64,000 bases of DNA from positions 99,405,352-99,469,351 of the forward strand of contig CM048841.1 of assembly GCA_026545765.1 (NCBI GenBank), given 5' to 3'. This stretch comes from Plantago major (Eukaryota; Streptophyta; Magnoliopsida; Lamiales; Plantaginaceae). A program made the translations under genes and the position numbers. The notes under the pieces were generated by a model. That model saw nothing but the letters and a program-made list of their open reading frames with translations. It was not told the DNA's origin and made no database searches. This document shows positions 46,211 to 57,912 of the stretch, piece by piece. Each line of letters opens with the position of its first letter. The first letter of the stretch is position 1.

Positions 46211-47042
46211 TTCTGTACTGGTACGGTTACAAGACAACGAGCATTTACCAATTTACTATTTGAGCAAAGCGCTTGTAGGATCCGAAGCCAGATATGTCAA
46301 GGTGGAGAAGCTCGCCTTCGCACTGGTTTATACCGCACGGCGACTGAAGCCTTACTTCAAGTCACATCGGATTGTGGTCCTCACAAATGAGCCACTCAAA
46401 CATGTCTTAGAGAAACCGGATCAGTCAGGACGCCTATCCAAATGGGCTATTGAGCTAAGTGAATATGATATTGGCTACCAAGCCCCATCTGCCAAGAAAG
46501 CACAAGTCCTGGCCGACTTCCTGGTAGACTATCCAGAGAAAGTGGAAAAGGAGAACGAAAGCTCCCAGGAAAAGGCCAGTCATGTGGTGATAGCCCAGAT
46601 CAAGAAATCAAATGGAGGGAAAGAAGCTGAAGAGACACAAAAAGGTAGCATCCAGCCTATGACTCAGTATCATCAACCTATGGAGGATTCACTAAGAGTG
46701 AGGCACATGTTTCTTTTGGATGAAGAACTCAATATCTCGACAACTGCATCTTCCGACAAGAAGCAGAAGGTTGAGAAAGCACCCACTCCCACTTTAGGAG
46801 GAAAGGTAGGAAACAGAGAATATTGGACATTACAAGTGGATGGATCATCAACCGGACGGCTGGGAGGAATAGGAGTTTTCCTTGAAAGTCCTGAAGGAGC
46901 CAAGCTCGAGTACGCCATCACCCTCAACTTTAAGGTGACGAACAACGAGGCCGAGTATGAAGCACTTATCACAGGCCTAAGGATGGCGAAAGCCCTTCAG
47001 GTGAAAAGAATCAAAGCTTCTACAGACTGCATGCAATCGTGA
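46086..47042 (+). CDS. First RNase H and archaeal-type RNase H of element B
   Basis: A 318-residue frame: TLYLYLATTDEAMSSVLV, YYLSKALVGSEARY and TNEPLKHVLEKPD (first RNase H and connection), then a linker, then YWTLQVDGSSTGRLGGIG and TNNEAEYEALITGLRMA (second, archaeal-type RNase H). The last acidic residue region (ASTDCMQS) is scrambled at about 47030, where element C reads TDSQLVMSQFSG. The dual RNase H supports Tat-lineage placement. The annotated start lies inside a longer polyprotein. Confidence 0.87.
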   Translation: MDKGVRRGPGKLEKVSPLTSSSKPMENETLYLYLATTDEAMSSVLVRLQDNEHLPIYYLSKALVGSEARYVKVEKLAFALVYTARRLKPYFKSHRIVVLTNEPLKHVLEKPDQSGRLSKWAIELSEYDIGYQAPSAKKAQVLADFLVDYPEKVEKENESSQEKASHVVIAQIKKSNGGKEAEETQKGSIQPMTQYHQPMEDSLRVRHMFLLDEELNISTTASSDKKQKVEKAPTPTLGGKVGNREYWTLQVDGSSTGRLGGIGVFLESPEGAKLEYAITLNFKVTNNEAEYEALITGLRMAKALQVKRIKASTDCMQS

Positions 47043-47078
47043 TCAGTTCTCGGATCCTTTACCACCAAAGGACCTAAC

Positions 47079-48488
47079 ATGATCAAATACTTGGAGCTCC
47101 TCAAAAAAGAGGTTGAGCACTTTGAAGAATTTACTCTCGACCAGTTTCACAGAGAGTGGAATGAAAAAGCCGATGCTCTCTCCAAGTACGCCTCAGCCTT
47201 AGGAGCTTTGGACACAAGAAGTGTCATCCTGATGACCCGCGCAGAATCCTCCCTGGCAAACCCCAACGGAGAGATGTTTCTCTTGAGCACAGAAAGAAAC
47301 TGGATGACCGATATATTCCGTTACCTCAAGGATGGTACTTTACCTGTGGATCCTAGAGAGGCCAGGAAGATTCAATGTCGAGCTAACAGATACTTTATTC
47401 TGGGAGAAGACCTCTACAAGAGATCCTTCAGCGGAACTCACTTGAGGTGCCTAGATCCTCAGGAGGCGAAAACTGCGATGGAAGAGATCCACGCCGGAAG
47501 TTGTGGAAGTCACTCTGGGGGAAGAACCTTGGCGCAAAAAATCATAAGGCAAGGATACTATTGGCCAACCATCGATATGGACGCTGCCAACACCGCCAAA
47601 ATTGACCGCCAATACTATGCCAACATACCGCATCCGACCAACCCTATGATTCCGTCAATCATAGCTTGCCCATTTGATCAATGGGGTATAGACATAGTTG
47701 GTCCCTTTCCACGAGGAACATCGGAAGAAGTTCTTGATAGTGGCGAGAATACTTCACTAAGTGGTTGAAGTCAGCGAGGTCAACCATCACCGAGAGCGAG
47801 TTCGACATTCATCCGGAAGAACATCATCTGCGGTTTGGACTCCACAGTGTTAGTTTGCACAATGGAGCACAATTTTTCAAGGTCAAGGAGTGGCTCCACT
47901 CCTTCAAAATAGAACAACGCTTTACTTCCGTTGGCCACCCCCAAGCCAATGGTCAGGTGGAAGCCACCAACAAGACCATAGTCAAGATTTTGGAGAAAAG
48001 GTTGAGAACTTCACAAGACAGTTGGGCGGATGATCTTGACGCGGCCCTTTGGGCGCATCGAACGACAGCCCGAACTGCTACACAAGAAACACCTTTTTCC
48101 TTGGTCTATGGATCTGAGGCGGTCATCCCTTCAGAGACGGTGGTAGCAACCGGAGAATCCGAATACAACCCGGTTGGTAATGAGCTCGCAAGGATCTCGA
48201 CCTTGAGCTCCTTGAAGACAAGCGATAAGGCATTGGCAATATCCTTGACACCAAGCCATGGCGCCGAGCTACAATAAGCGTGTCTTTCCCAAGGACATAC
48301 AAGTTGGAGACTTAGTCCTTAGAAGAGCTGATATACTAAGTCATGTGGGAAAACTTAAACCCAAGTGGGAAGGGCCATACAAGGTTACTGGGGCAAGAGT
48401 TAATGGAAGCTTCGAACTAGAGGATGAACAAGGCAGGGCCTTGAAGAGAACTTGGAATGCCAAGAATCTCCAGAAGTTTTACACTTAG
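47079..48488 (+). pseudogene. Integrase of element B, frame-broken
   Basis: 47079-47768 has the H2C2 zinc region (HAGSCGSH, one CxxC partner damaged at about 47600) and the start of the core (WGIDIVGPF). 47765-48277 has LHNGAQFF, GHPQANGQVEATNK and the RTTARTATQETPF segment. 48258-48488 is the C-terminal domain (GDLVLRRADI to LQKFYT). Losses at about 47740-47890 are all at sites that read CAG, CTG or CCGG in element A. Confidence 0.88.
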
Positions 48489-50906
48489 AGAAGTATGGCA
48501 ACGACTGTCACCTTCCTCTATCTCGTCGACCTGTTTTTTGTGTTTGGTTTTTTTTTGAAAAAGGCCTCGAAGCCCTCAAGTTGTAATACGATTTCCGTCA
48601 AATCAATACAACTGGGATTTCATAAACATTGTCGATAATCATGTCCTCGGGGATATTTAACTGCTTGATCCGGACCTAGTTCATACATTGATCCGGAACG
48701 GACTAGCACAATCAAACAGTGTCAAAACCTTGACAAAGGCAAAAACGCTTTCATTACAACAGCACAGAGTTACAAAGTCAGGGTCCGAAGAGCCCAAATC
48801 GAGCTCACAAACACAAGCCCCTACTCTATCTCTTTTTTACTATTACAACGAAGCTTCCCAATTAACCCTAAGCTACCAAATCAAACCCCATCCAAACAAC
48901 TGTCCGCTGCATCTATAGGCGCCCCGAAGGAAGAAGGAACTATACCATCCGAACCTTGATTACTCACTGGCAGAAGTTTCAAAGCCCCTTCGGACGGTCC
49001 AAGGTTTAACAGCAACCGGACTATGTAACCTAGGCCATTCATTGATTCTGGAAAAGATATCTCATCACTCCTGAACGACATAAAGCTCCGGAGCACACTG
49101 ACCATCCGGATCGCATCATACCAAATACCATGAACACACCCCAGATTCAGCATATTTGGAGAGCGATCAGCCCGGATCGTCGGATCCAAACAAGTCATTC
49201 CGGAGGCCCCCATTGGTCCGAGTCCCAAAAAGACCAGCATTGTCAGGGACTCCGTTCCAGAATTGCAAATAGCTCACTCAAGCATTCAATTCTGGAACAC
49301 AGCCACCGATAAAACCAAGCTGCTCGGACGAAAGACCTAAGGTGCGAGACAAACGAGTCACCAAAAAGGTTACTTCCGAAGGTCCTCAATGATCCGAATC
49401 CGAACAAGTTCAACATTGTTGGGGACCCCATTCCAAAATTGCAAATAGCTCCCTCGAGCATTCAATCATGGAAATGCAGTCATCAACAAAACCAAACCGC
49501 TCGGATACACATCCTCAAGGACGAGCTAAGAGACCTACTCAAGGTGACAAGTCTCCCTCCATCCGAGAAACGAGCAACTAGACACAACAGGTTTGGTAGA
49601 AAGCCTTCCAACATTTCGGGCGGTTTCTTACGACCAAACCACGAAATACTGGAAGGGATTCTACCAAACCAATTCTGCCGATTTGTCGCCCCCCGGGCGC
49701 ATAACCAGAGCGGATTGCCCCGGATGCATTGAGATTCAAAACCAACTATTTGAAGATCCCCGAACCATCCAGCTAATCTACCTCTCCGGGGCTAAAAGTC
49801 ACGAATAAAGACCATAGCCCCGGAGAAAGAAGATTAGCCTGACGATCGGAGGAATTGTTGAGCAAAAAATTTTTTTTCAGGCCAACTCGATACGGAGCGT
49901 ATTCCCGAGGATCCGAAGCTGGCTTTCCGAGCAAACTAATTTCCACGACTCTCACCGAAGAACCAGCCCGGGTAGACTTCCGAAGCATCGGAGAAACCCT
50001 TGGGACGAGATCACGGGCGAGAGTAATGGCATAAACATGCTCACCAGCCGCTCGGACTCGAGCTCCGAACCTTTGATTACTATAAAAGGGCGCGATGTCT
50101 TAATCAAAAGCCGTACAAAGTTGGAGTATATATATAAAGAGAAGACCAATTGGAAGCGGACACGTGTCCCATATTCACAGGAGATGGGCTTGGGCCGCAC
50201 ATGGGCCTAGCTCTCCAGCTTCCACTGGCCCAACCCAACAATCCATCCACATGGTTGAGCATACCGACTATGCTACTCACTCGGATGTACCAAGCTCGGG
50301 GCTAACATAACAACATCCGGCAATCGTGATTCGCATGAGACACCACATGCTTGATGATGATTATCTTTTCACTATCTCACAAGTCTGCATGACTCGGAAA
50401 GACACACCAAGTCAGCGTCCGAATCGTCTTAACTTGTCACGATACAAGGGGGTCCTGGTTCTCGAAAGCCTGACCACTCTAAGACGTGGCTCCGGACCGT
50501 TCGTGATCCAGTTTATTTTTATTATAGCTTCCGATTCGGATGGGTACAACGATTGATCGTCCCCAAAGACCCGCAAAGGCGAATTTGAATCAGGCAAACT
50601 AATGTCCTGGCGGTATGGATCTCAAAGGTCCGAGTCCACTATCCGAGTCTACAAGAGTTGATGAGTTACTATGCAAATACGAAATTAAACGTGCAAGGAT
50701 GGAAACAGCAGCAATAGTATATTGGCCACAAAAATAGTTCCGAGCCATTAAGGGCCCGAACCAACAACATTCATCAAAGAAAAGTATGTTTGTACAAACA
50801 AAAGATGATGGGCAAAAACGACAAACATTTCTTTTTGGCCCGGAGGCACCCTATTACAAGAAATCCGGGGCATACCCCGTCTTCACTACCTCCTTCGCCG
50901 GACGAA
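48489..50906. other. Spacer between integrase and antisense gene, element B
   Basis: Aligns with 1449-3949 of element A. I see no gene. Two-copy tandem duplication at 49263 and 49439 (TTGCAAATAGCTC...). No open frame is conserved between copies. Confidence 0.75.
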
Positions 50907-53882
50907 CTAGGTTGCACCGAGAAGGGCCGCCGTATCCTTCTCGAGGCGCTTGACCTTCTGTTGGGCTATCCTCCGTTCTCTCGAGCCTCAACCTCTTTCG
51001 AAGGCGGACACTCCTCCATCAGTCGAGGTCGCGATCAAAGCCTTGGACAGGCCGGCAAAGTCACCAATCTCGGTTGTGCTCAAGTGGTCCTCCAACGGCA
51101 GCAGTGGACATGAGCACCCGAGGGACGAAGGATGGGAGATACAGACCGCCATGGTTGTACTTCTTGCCCTCCGACTCGTCGCAAACCAGCTCCACAAATT
51201 CACACTTAAGCAAATCTGCATCCAAGACACCCTCCGGAGCGAAGTCCGAGCCATCTCCATTTTTAAAGGCGGATACCCCCTCAGCCTCCAAGTTACAATC
51301 GTCCGGTACCCAACCTTTCCTCCCAGACCTTGCTCACAATGCATCAAACCCATCTTGACGGCCTCATCATACTTTGACTCGGCAAGAACTTGTAGGCGTC
51401 CGAATCAAGGAAATCTTGGATGACCCTTGTCCGGACTCCCCGAAGCTCTTTCAGCATCTTATCCTTGAAAGTCCGAGAGACAGCCACGAAATCGTCCAAA
51501 CTATCTTGGTGCACTTTCAAATCAGCCTCCAAAGATCGAATGGCACTTTTCATCTTGGCCGTCTCCGACTCGGCCTCTTGTTTCGCAGCTACGGCCTTCT
51601 TCAGGCGCTCCGAGGTGCTGTGCAACCGAGACGCTTCAATCGCCCGGGCAGCCTCAGCCTTGGCTAGATCTTCTTCCAGGGTAGCCCTCCGAGCAGCCAC
51701 CAAGGAGCATGCTTCAACAGCAGTAGCAAGCTGAAAACAAAAACGGAATATCAGAAGCGTTAGACACCTCCGAATCACAGAAAGATGCGAAACCAACGGA
51801 AAGCTTAAAACTCACTTTGCGCTGAGCGGCAGTTAACTCCGCAATTCGCTCTAGCTCCGAAGCAGCAACCAACCGAGCCACTTCAGCATCCGGCTCCAGC
51901 TCCGGGGCCTCGCCCACCTTTCCCTTGCCCTTCTTGGCGGGAGGATTCGGACCTTCGGAAGAGCGCTTTTTTGGAGCTGCAGCGCTCGATCCGCTTGCGG
52001 GAGGATCTCGCGACACGGATCTCGGAGGCTTCTTCGAGCCCTTAGTTGCGACCACCTTCCCCTTGTCTGGAGTAGGGATGGTTTGGGCCTCTTCGCCCGC
52101 AGCAGCTCTCCGAGACTCCTCCGCTCGGAACACAGCAGCATTCCTTGGCTCGTTCATCGGGAGTACGGTGGACGTCTTGATAATCTGGGTCCGAGAACCC
52201 TCTGCCAACTCCTTCCGCTGCGCAGCGTTCTGTTGACGCTTCAGCTCCCGCATGGTCGACATCGTATACTCGAACCAAAAAGCTGCACATCCGAATCACA
52301 ATGAGTTGCAAGATACAAAAGAATCTACAATTGATAATCATATAGTCGACAAACAGACAACCGACCCGGACAACCAATCAGAGGTAGAGAGAAACCACTT
52401 ACTCAAATCCTCCATGTCGCCACAAAAACTTGGCTCGGACAAGCCGGCCAAGAAAGGCAGAGGCTGACATATCAAACCTCGGAAGAAGTACTTTTCCGGC
52501 TCCTGACTACGATGGAACGCTTGCATCCACAATGGGATGTTCCGAGCCGGTGGCTTCCAATCCGGCAGTTGGCCCCGGAAGAACTTCTTCTCAAAACGCC
52601 ACGTGGGCCTCTCCGCTTCGGATTGCTCGGGCTTCAAAGCCGGACGGACAAAAATATACCTCTTGAACCATTGGATTCCCAACGAGGACAAGGGATCAAC
52701 AAAAAATGTGTATGCCTGGCGACATACGAATGTATAGAACCAAGTGTTCCTATTACTAACACTAATGTTAAACAATTTACAGAAAGTGTTGAAGTTCAGC
52801 GGGATGCCTTTATATTTACATAGCACTCCGAAGCACATCAAGTTTCCGAGGGAGTTGGGGATGAACTGATGCGGACTCAAACCCATGCTGTTCAAAATCT
52901 CCAGAAACTCGGACGATACGGGTAGCCGCCACCCGCAATGAAGACTTATCTCATAGACCGACATGTAGCCCGGAGGCGGATTGTAAAAAGCATGAGATTC
53001 GTCCGGGATGAGAATCTCCACGCAGTCCGGGATCTCATATCTTCTCCGGAGCTCATCCACTTCGTCGGCTCGGATGGTTGAGGCACAAGTAGGCAGAGTA
53101 CCATCTTCATTTAACTCGCCCTCCGGATCGGGGTGAGTGACCTGATCTCTAGACCGAGGGAACTTCACTTGGAAAACGTCCTCACCCTTCCTCAGTCTCT
53201 CCGGACGCTCTTCCTCAGCCACCTGCCGACTCGGCCCTGCTTGCCCAGCAGTTTCTGCACGGAGCACATTAGCGGAGGGCTCCGCATCTTCTTCCTCTTC
53301 GGAACCAGAATCTTGGCCCCGCACATCTTCCTCTGCCTCATCTTCCCCGGATGAGGACGCTAACTCTACAACAGTCCGGATAGGCGCAGCAACTTGCACA
53401 CGATCCTCCTCACCCTCTTCGAAGATGCTCAAGTTGGGAGGTGCTTCCGAAGTATCATGCACTTCCTCGATAGTTGGCGCCTGCGGATCCGGAACGAACG
53501 GGACTCGATTAGGATTACTCCTAAAGTTATAACCTAGGGTGCGAATTAAAGTACGGATCTCTACCGGAAGTTCGGATTCCTGACTAGCTCGACCCGGGCG
53601 ATGAGTTCCTATAACTCGCGAGCTTGTCTCTTGAGCCGCTACAATAACCTGCACATGCGACACTCGCAGGTAATCCGGACGCCTCGGACGACCAGAATCC
53701 GGAACAACTAACCGAAGTAAAGAACTTACCTCGGGCTCTTCCTGACTCGGATGGGGCTCTTGTTCCACCTCCAGAACGTCATCATCCACGATCTCAATCT
53801 CCTCCGAGCTATCGGTTAAGGATGTCGCCTCGGAGTCATATCCCTCAGCCTCGGATCGGTTTTGGCTATCACTCTCGGACAT
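50907..53882 (-). CDS. Antisense gene of element B: Transposase_28-like, spliced
   Basis: My gene model on the minus strand: coding exon 53882-52403 (about 493 codons), intron with GTAAGT/TGCAG ends, exon 52282-51816, intron 51815-51732 with GTGAGT/TTTTCAG ends, last exon from 51731. Phases fit. The N-terminal half is acidic and Ser-rich. Residues about 285-490 have PPPGYMSVYEISLHCGWRLP and FCKLFNIS, resembling Pfam Transposase_28. The middle is Lys/Pro-rich (possible nuclear targeting) and the C-terminus is a coiled coil (ATLEEDLAKAEAARAIEAS...) plus a conserved KKYNHGG block. The last exon is frame-broken from about 51360. Function unknown; antisense genes occur in other Tat-lineage elements. 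Confidence 0.75.
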
Positions 53883-54152
53883 CCTAGGGAAAGGAGAAAG
53901 CAATATCGTCAGCTCTAAGATGGCAGTCCGAGAGGTCGTTTATGTATATTAAAGTGGCCAACTTAAAGCCAAAACTAGCAGCTTACTCGGCACAGTTAGT
54001 TCGGAGTCAGTACTACACTTATTCGGTGTTAGTCAATATCAAGTACGTATTAGTTATCAACTATACTACACATCATAAGCATACATCCGAGTAACTTGAA
54101 GATGAAAGACAACAGAGATGATTTAATCATAAGACGAGACAAGTAAACTTAC
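53883..54152 (-). other. Probable 5'-UTR intron of the antisense gene, element B
   Basis: On the minus strand the donor CCAA|GTAAGTTT is at 54152 and the acceptor is in a pyrimidine tract ending TTTCCCTAG at 53884, one base before the ATG. Element A has both sites at matching places. Confidence 0.55.
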
Positions 54153-54310
54153 TTGGACTCGGATGATTGGAAAGAAGTGACTTGACTCTGCACAAGATCT
54201 CGCGCTTCGAACCGCTCCTTGCTCGCTTCGGATTGCTGGTAGTTGCTTCGGATGTACTCGGAATGCAAAAATTCTCTCTCTAAACGATGAGAAATGAATC
54301 GGCCAACCCC

Positions 54311-54321
54311 TCTATTTATAG
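54311..54321 (-). promoter_or_regulatory. TATA box of antisense gene, element B
   Basis: CTATAAATAGA on the minus strand, within CCTCTATTTATAGAGG, about 160 bp upstream of the intron donor and shared with element A (7245-7255). Confidence 0.6.
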
Positions 54322-54935
54322 AGGGCCATATCGGGAACTCCAACCGTCGCGATTTTTCGGATTTAATCTCCACCGTCGATCAAGAACCATCCAACGGTAT
54401 AGTACAACTATACCAAGTGAAATGACGAATGGGTACAACAAATTTACCTCTTGGATAGATGAATACAACAACTCTCCCTCTCTCGGGCATCAGACAACAC
54501 GAGAGTTCCGGAGTATCATCTTTTCGGACGCCTAACGGCTTTCCAAGTCCCATATACTCTGTCCACACAAGGAACCTCGTATACTCGAGCGATTACCCTT
54601 CGGACCTTCCCGCAACCACAGAGCCTGGTTCGGACGGGACACACCTCTGTCCATACCGTAGCTCATCAAAGGTACACTACGATGTTGAGCCTAAACTTAG
54701 TCTCCATTACAAATACCCTTTTTCCTTTTCTTCACTTTGCCCTTCGGACCTACTCCCTCGGATGGCAACGATGTTTTAGAAAAAAAAAAAGAGGGAGAGA
54801 CTAAGTCAATGGCCACACAATCTGAGTACATCTTTTTCAACGAGATCGAAAGCGGATTGGGTGAAGAACGGATTCTTTCCTCAAAACGACTTCCCAAACC
54901 AATAGTTGCACAACTATCTTCTACTAAGATACTTG

Positions 54936-54952
54936 GAAACTAGGGGGACATA
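54936..54952 (+). other. Polypurine tract, element B
   Basis: GAAACTAGGGGGACATA directly precedes the 3' LTR and is shared with element A apart from one base. Confidence 0.7.
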
Positions 54953-55904
54953 TGTTGATACGGAAATATGTCCAATCCGTCATAAAGGACCTAGGAGCGA
55001 ATCCTAAGGCATCCCAAGTCATCCAATGGATCCGAGGAACTTAGGTCCGAGCGATGGTCCGATCCGGCAGAACATCTATGGTCCACCCACCCTAAAAGAA
55101 AGGGACAAAGGATTAGGACTGCAAGGCCGACCCGGAACCATAGGTCCGACCCACCATGGTCCGAGCCTCCACAGGGAAAGGAGCATAGTGCTAAGTCGAC
55201 CTCTCCGACTCAAAGACTCCGATACGGATGTTAACTCGGATCCAGCACGACTATCTCATAGACTACCAAGCAAGTGGGCACCAAAGAGTGAGATGTCCGA
55301 ACCCATGAGCTCCGAGTCGGAAGAGTTGGACAGACAGGAGAACTTTCTCAGCTGGCAACCAGGTACTGTCCGGATCAGACATCCGGACCGACCCCTCCGA
55401 ACCTGAGATCTCGGCAGACTCTGTCACATCCCCAAGAACTCTCCCAATAATGACCAAATTACCCCTAAAGCCCAAAATGGCATGGGCTAAAGCTTCATTA
55501 TTGGGCTATGGGCCTCATCTTAGCATTGGTGGTTCAATCCTAGCCCGTACATGGCGCAATCCTAGCAAGGCCTCCCATCTCAATGGTTGCCTATAAATAA
55601 GGCACATATCCCAATAAGCAGGAACTTCAAGTAAGTCACTTCGAACAAGTCTTCTCGCTAGTCACATCACGAGCACTATACAGAGTTGATCCTCAGTCAC
55701 TCTCGAGTAAAGTCTCATCCCGGTTTGACACTTAGCAAACCGGGCACTAATCCCCCCCCCCCCACTCAATTGTGCAGGTCCTTACCGGAGTAGTTGGTAG
55801 ATGGTTCTTACGCTTCGATCCTCGCCTAGCAAGGAGACTCTTATCTTGGCACCATTTGGAAGAGTTAAATAAATCTAAGTGATTGTGGAGTTAGACCCCC
55901 AACA
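54953..55904 (+). repeat. 3' LTR of element B (952 bp)
   Basis: TGTTGATACGG to CCCCCAACA. TATA-like box at 55591-55602. Followed directly by satellite. Confidence 0.95.
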
Positions 55905-57067
55905 AAACCATATCACGTGAATAAAATTTGACACAAACTAATTCTATCGAGTGTTTCACAAAAAATCGTGTACTACACCCTTTGAGTTTTATTGAAGAGA
56001 AGAGGTCTCTGAAATACGTTTTTAAATCGAGGTTCGATCAACCAAAATAGTTCAATACGTGCGTAGAATAGGTTTCATGCCACAAACCATATCATGTGAA
56101 TAAAATTTGACACAAACTAACTCTATCGAGTGTTGCGCAAAAAATCGTGTACTACCCCCTTCGAGTTTTATTGAAGACAAGAGGTCTCGGAAATACGTTT
56201 TTAAATCGAGGTTCGATCCACCAAAATAGTTCAATATGTGCGTAGAATATGTTTCATACCACATATAATATCACGTGAATATAATTTGACACAAGCTAAC
56301 TCTATCGAGTGTTTCACAAAAAATCGTGAACTACCCCCTTTGAGATTTATTGAAGACAAGAAGTCTCGGAAATACATTTTTAAATCGAGGTTCTATCAAC
56401 CAAAATAGTTTAATAAGTGCGTAGAAGAGGTTTTATACCATAAACCATATCATGTGAATAAAATTTGAGACAAACTAACTCTATCGCGTGTTTCGCAAAA
56501 AATCGTGTACTACCCCCTTTTAGTTTTATTGAAGAGAAGAGGTCTCGGAAATACGTTTTTAAATCGAGGTTCGATGAACCAAAATAGTTCAATATGTGCG
56601 TAGAATAGGTTTCACGCCACAAACCATATTATGTGAATAAAATTTGACACAAACTAACTCTATCGAGTGCTTCACAAAAAATCGTGTACTATACCCCCTT
56701 TGAGTTTTATTGAAGACAAGAGGTCTCGGAAATACGTTTTTAAATCGAGGTTCGATCAACCAAAATAGTTCAATATGTGCGTAGAATAGGTTTCATACTA
56801 CATACCATATCATGTGAATAAAATTTGACACAAACTAACTCTATCGAGTGTTTCACAAAAAATCGTGTACTATCCCCTTTGAGTTTTATTGAAGACAAGA
56901 AGTCTCGGAAATACATTTTTAAATCGAGGTTCGATCAACCAAAATAGTTCAATATGTGCGTAGAATAGGTTTCATACCATAAACCATATCATGTGAATAA
57001 AATTTGACACAAACTAACTCTATCGAGTGTTTCACAAAAAATCGTGTACTACCCCCTTTGAGTTTTA
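55905..57067. repeat. ~179-bp satellite array, right part (about 6.5 monomers)
   Basis: Continuation of the 36703-41461 array after element B, same orientation and phase. Monomers here are somewhat more diverged. The array ends abruptly at GAGTTTTAT|AAGAAGG, where Athila-like LTR sequence begins. Confidence 0.97.
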
Positions 57068-57912
57068 TAAGAAGGCTCGCCGAGGCGAGCTATTCCTTCC
57101 GCCGCGGCGAGAGACGCAGAATTAGTTTTGTTTTCCTTATTAGATTAGAATTTTGATTTTTTTCTTTCATACTTCTTTTAACCTAGTTTTGAGAAAAGCT
57201 CCAAGATACACACATTGACATTGAGACATCTTTGGAGCTTGGTTATTCATTGATTTTATTCATCAAGATTATTGATATTGATTTCTCCATTGCCTTGTTC
57301 TTTACAATTCGTTCTTTATCTTATCGATTGAATTGTATGTTATTGCATGCGAGTTTATCATCTATGTTTCACACGACTATTACCATGAATCTTTGCATGC
57401 AATCATCAATTATGAGTTGCTAAACACCTTTGAATACAGTAGTATGTGAAGATTATGCATATTCGTTTCTAGGGTTTTGGATTCACTCATATAGGTTAGT
57501 GTCGTACAAAATCTTCGTAAAAACCTTCAATTCGATAAGTCCATATTAAATTCTCTAAATTGTTCATGTTTAAGTATCGTGAATTGACGACTTACGATTT
57601 CTCCAGTATAATATTTTCTAAGAACAATTGGTTGAATCGAATTGATTGATTTACTGTACAACGACCGTGTGACAAATATGAGTGTTATCCCTAGTTCGAA
57701 TTAGCATAATTGGATCTTGCTACTGTATTCATTCTTCTCTCATTGTTAATCGTAATCTTAGCTTTAGTTAAACTAGTTAGAAGTACAACCAAACTATCAA
57801 TCAAATTGTTACTCGCAAGTATCTGTTTACTCTCACTACTACGTAGCTTAATTAATTCCCTAGAGAACGATACCGAGTTAAGCATAGTCTACAATACAGC
57901 TTATTCTCTTAA
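57068..57912 (+). repeat. Partial Athila-like LTR (copy 2)
   Basis: Corresponds to 9467-10310. The promoter half and most palindromic repeats are missing because the junction with the satellite falls just after the TATA-like site. The 57710-58114 open frame is the counterpart of 10109-10513 and is not a gene. Confidence 0.8.

Larger units (their letters stand above)
41462..55904 (+). mobile_element. Complete Tat-like Ty3/gypsy retrotransposon B (14.4 kb)
   Basis: Two LTRs (41462-42407 and 54953-55904), a PBS (42411), gag, protease, RT, two RNase H domains, integrase, spacer, antisense gene, PPT. The flanks AAACT (41457-41461) and AAACC (55905-55909) form a 5-bp target duplication with one change, and satellite resumes in phase on the right side (CACAAAC / AAACCATATCA). 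The LTRs are almost identical apart from small indels at CHG sites, so the insertion is recent. Confidence 0.95.
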
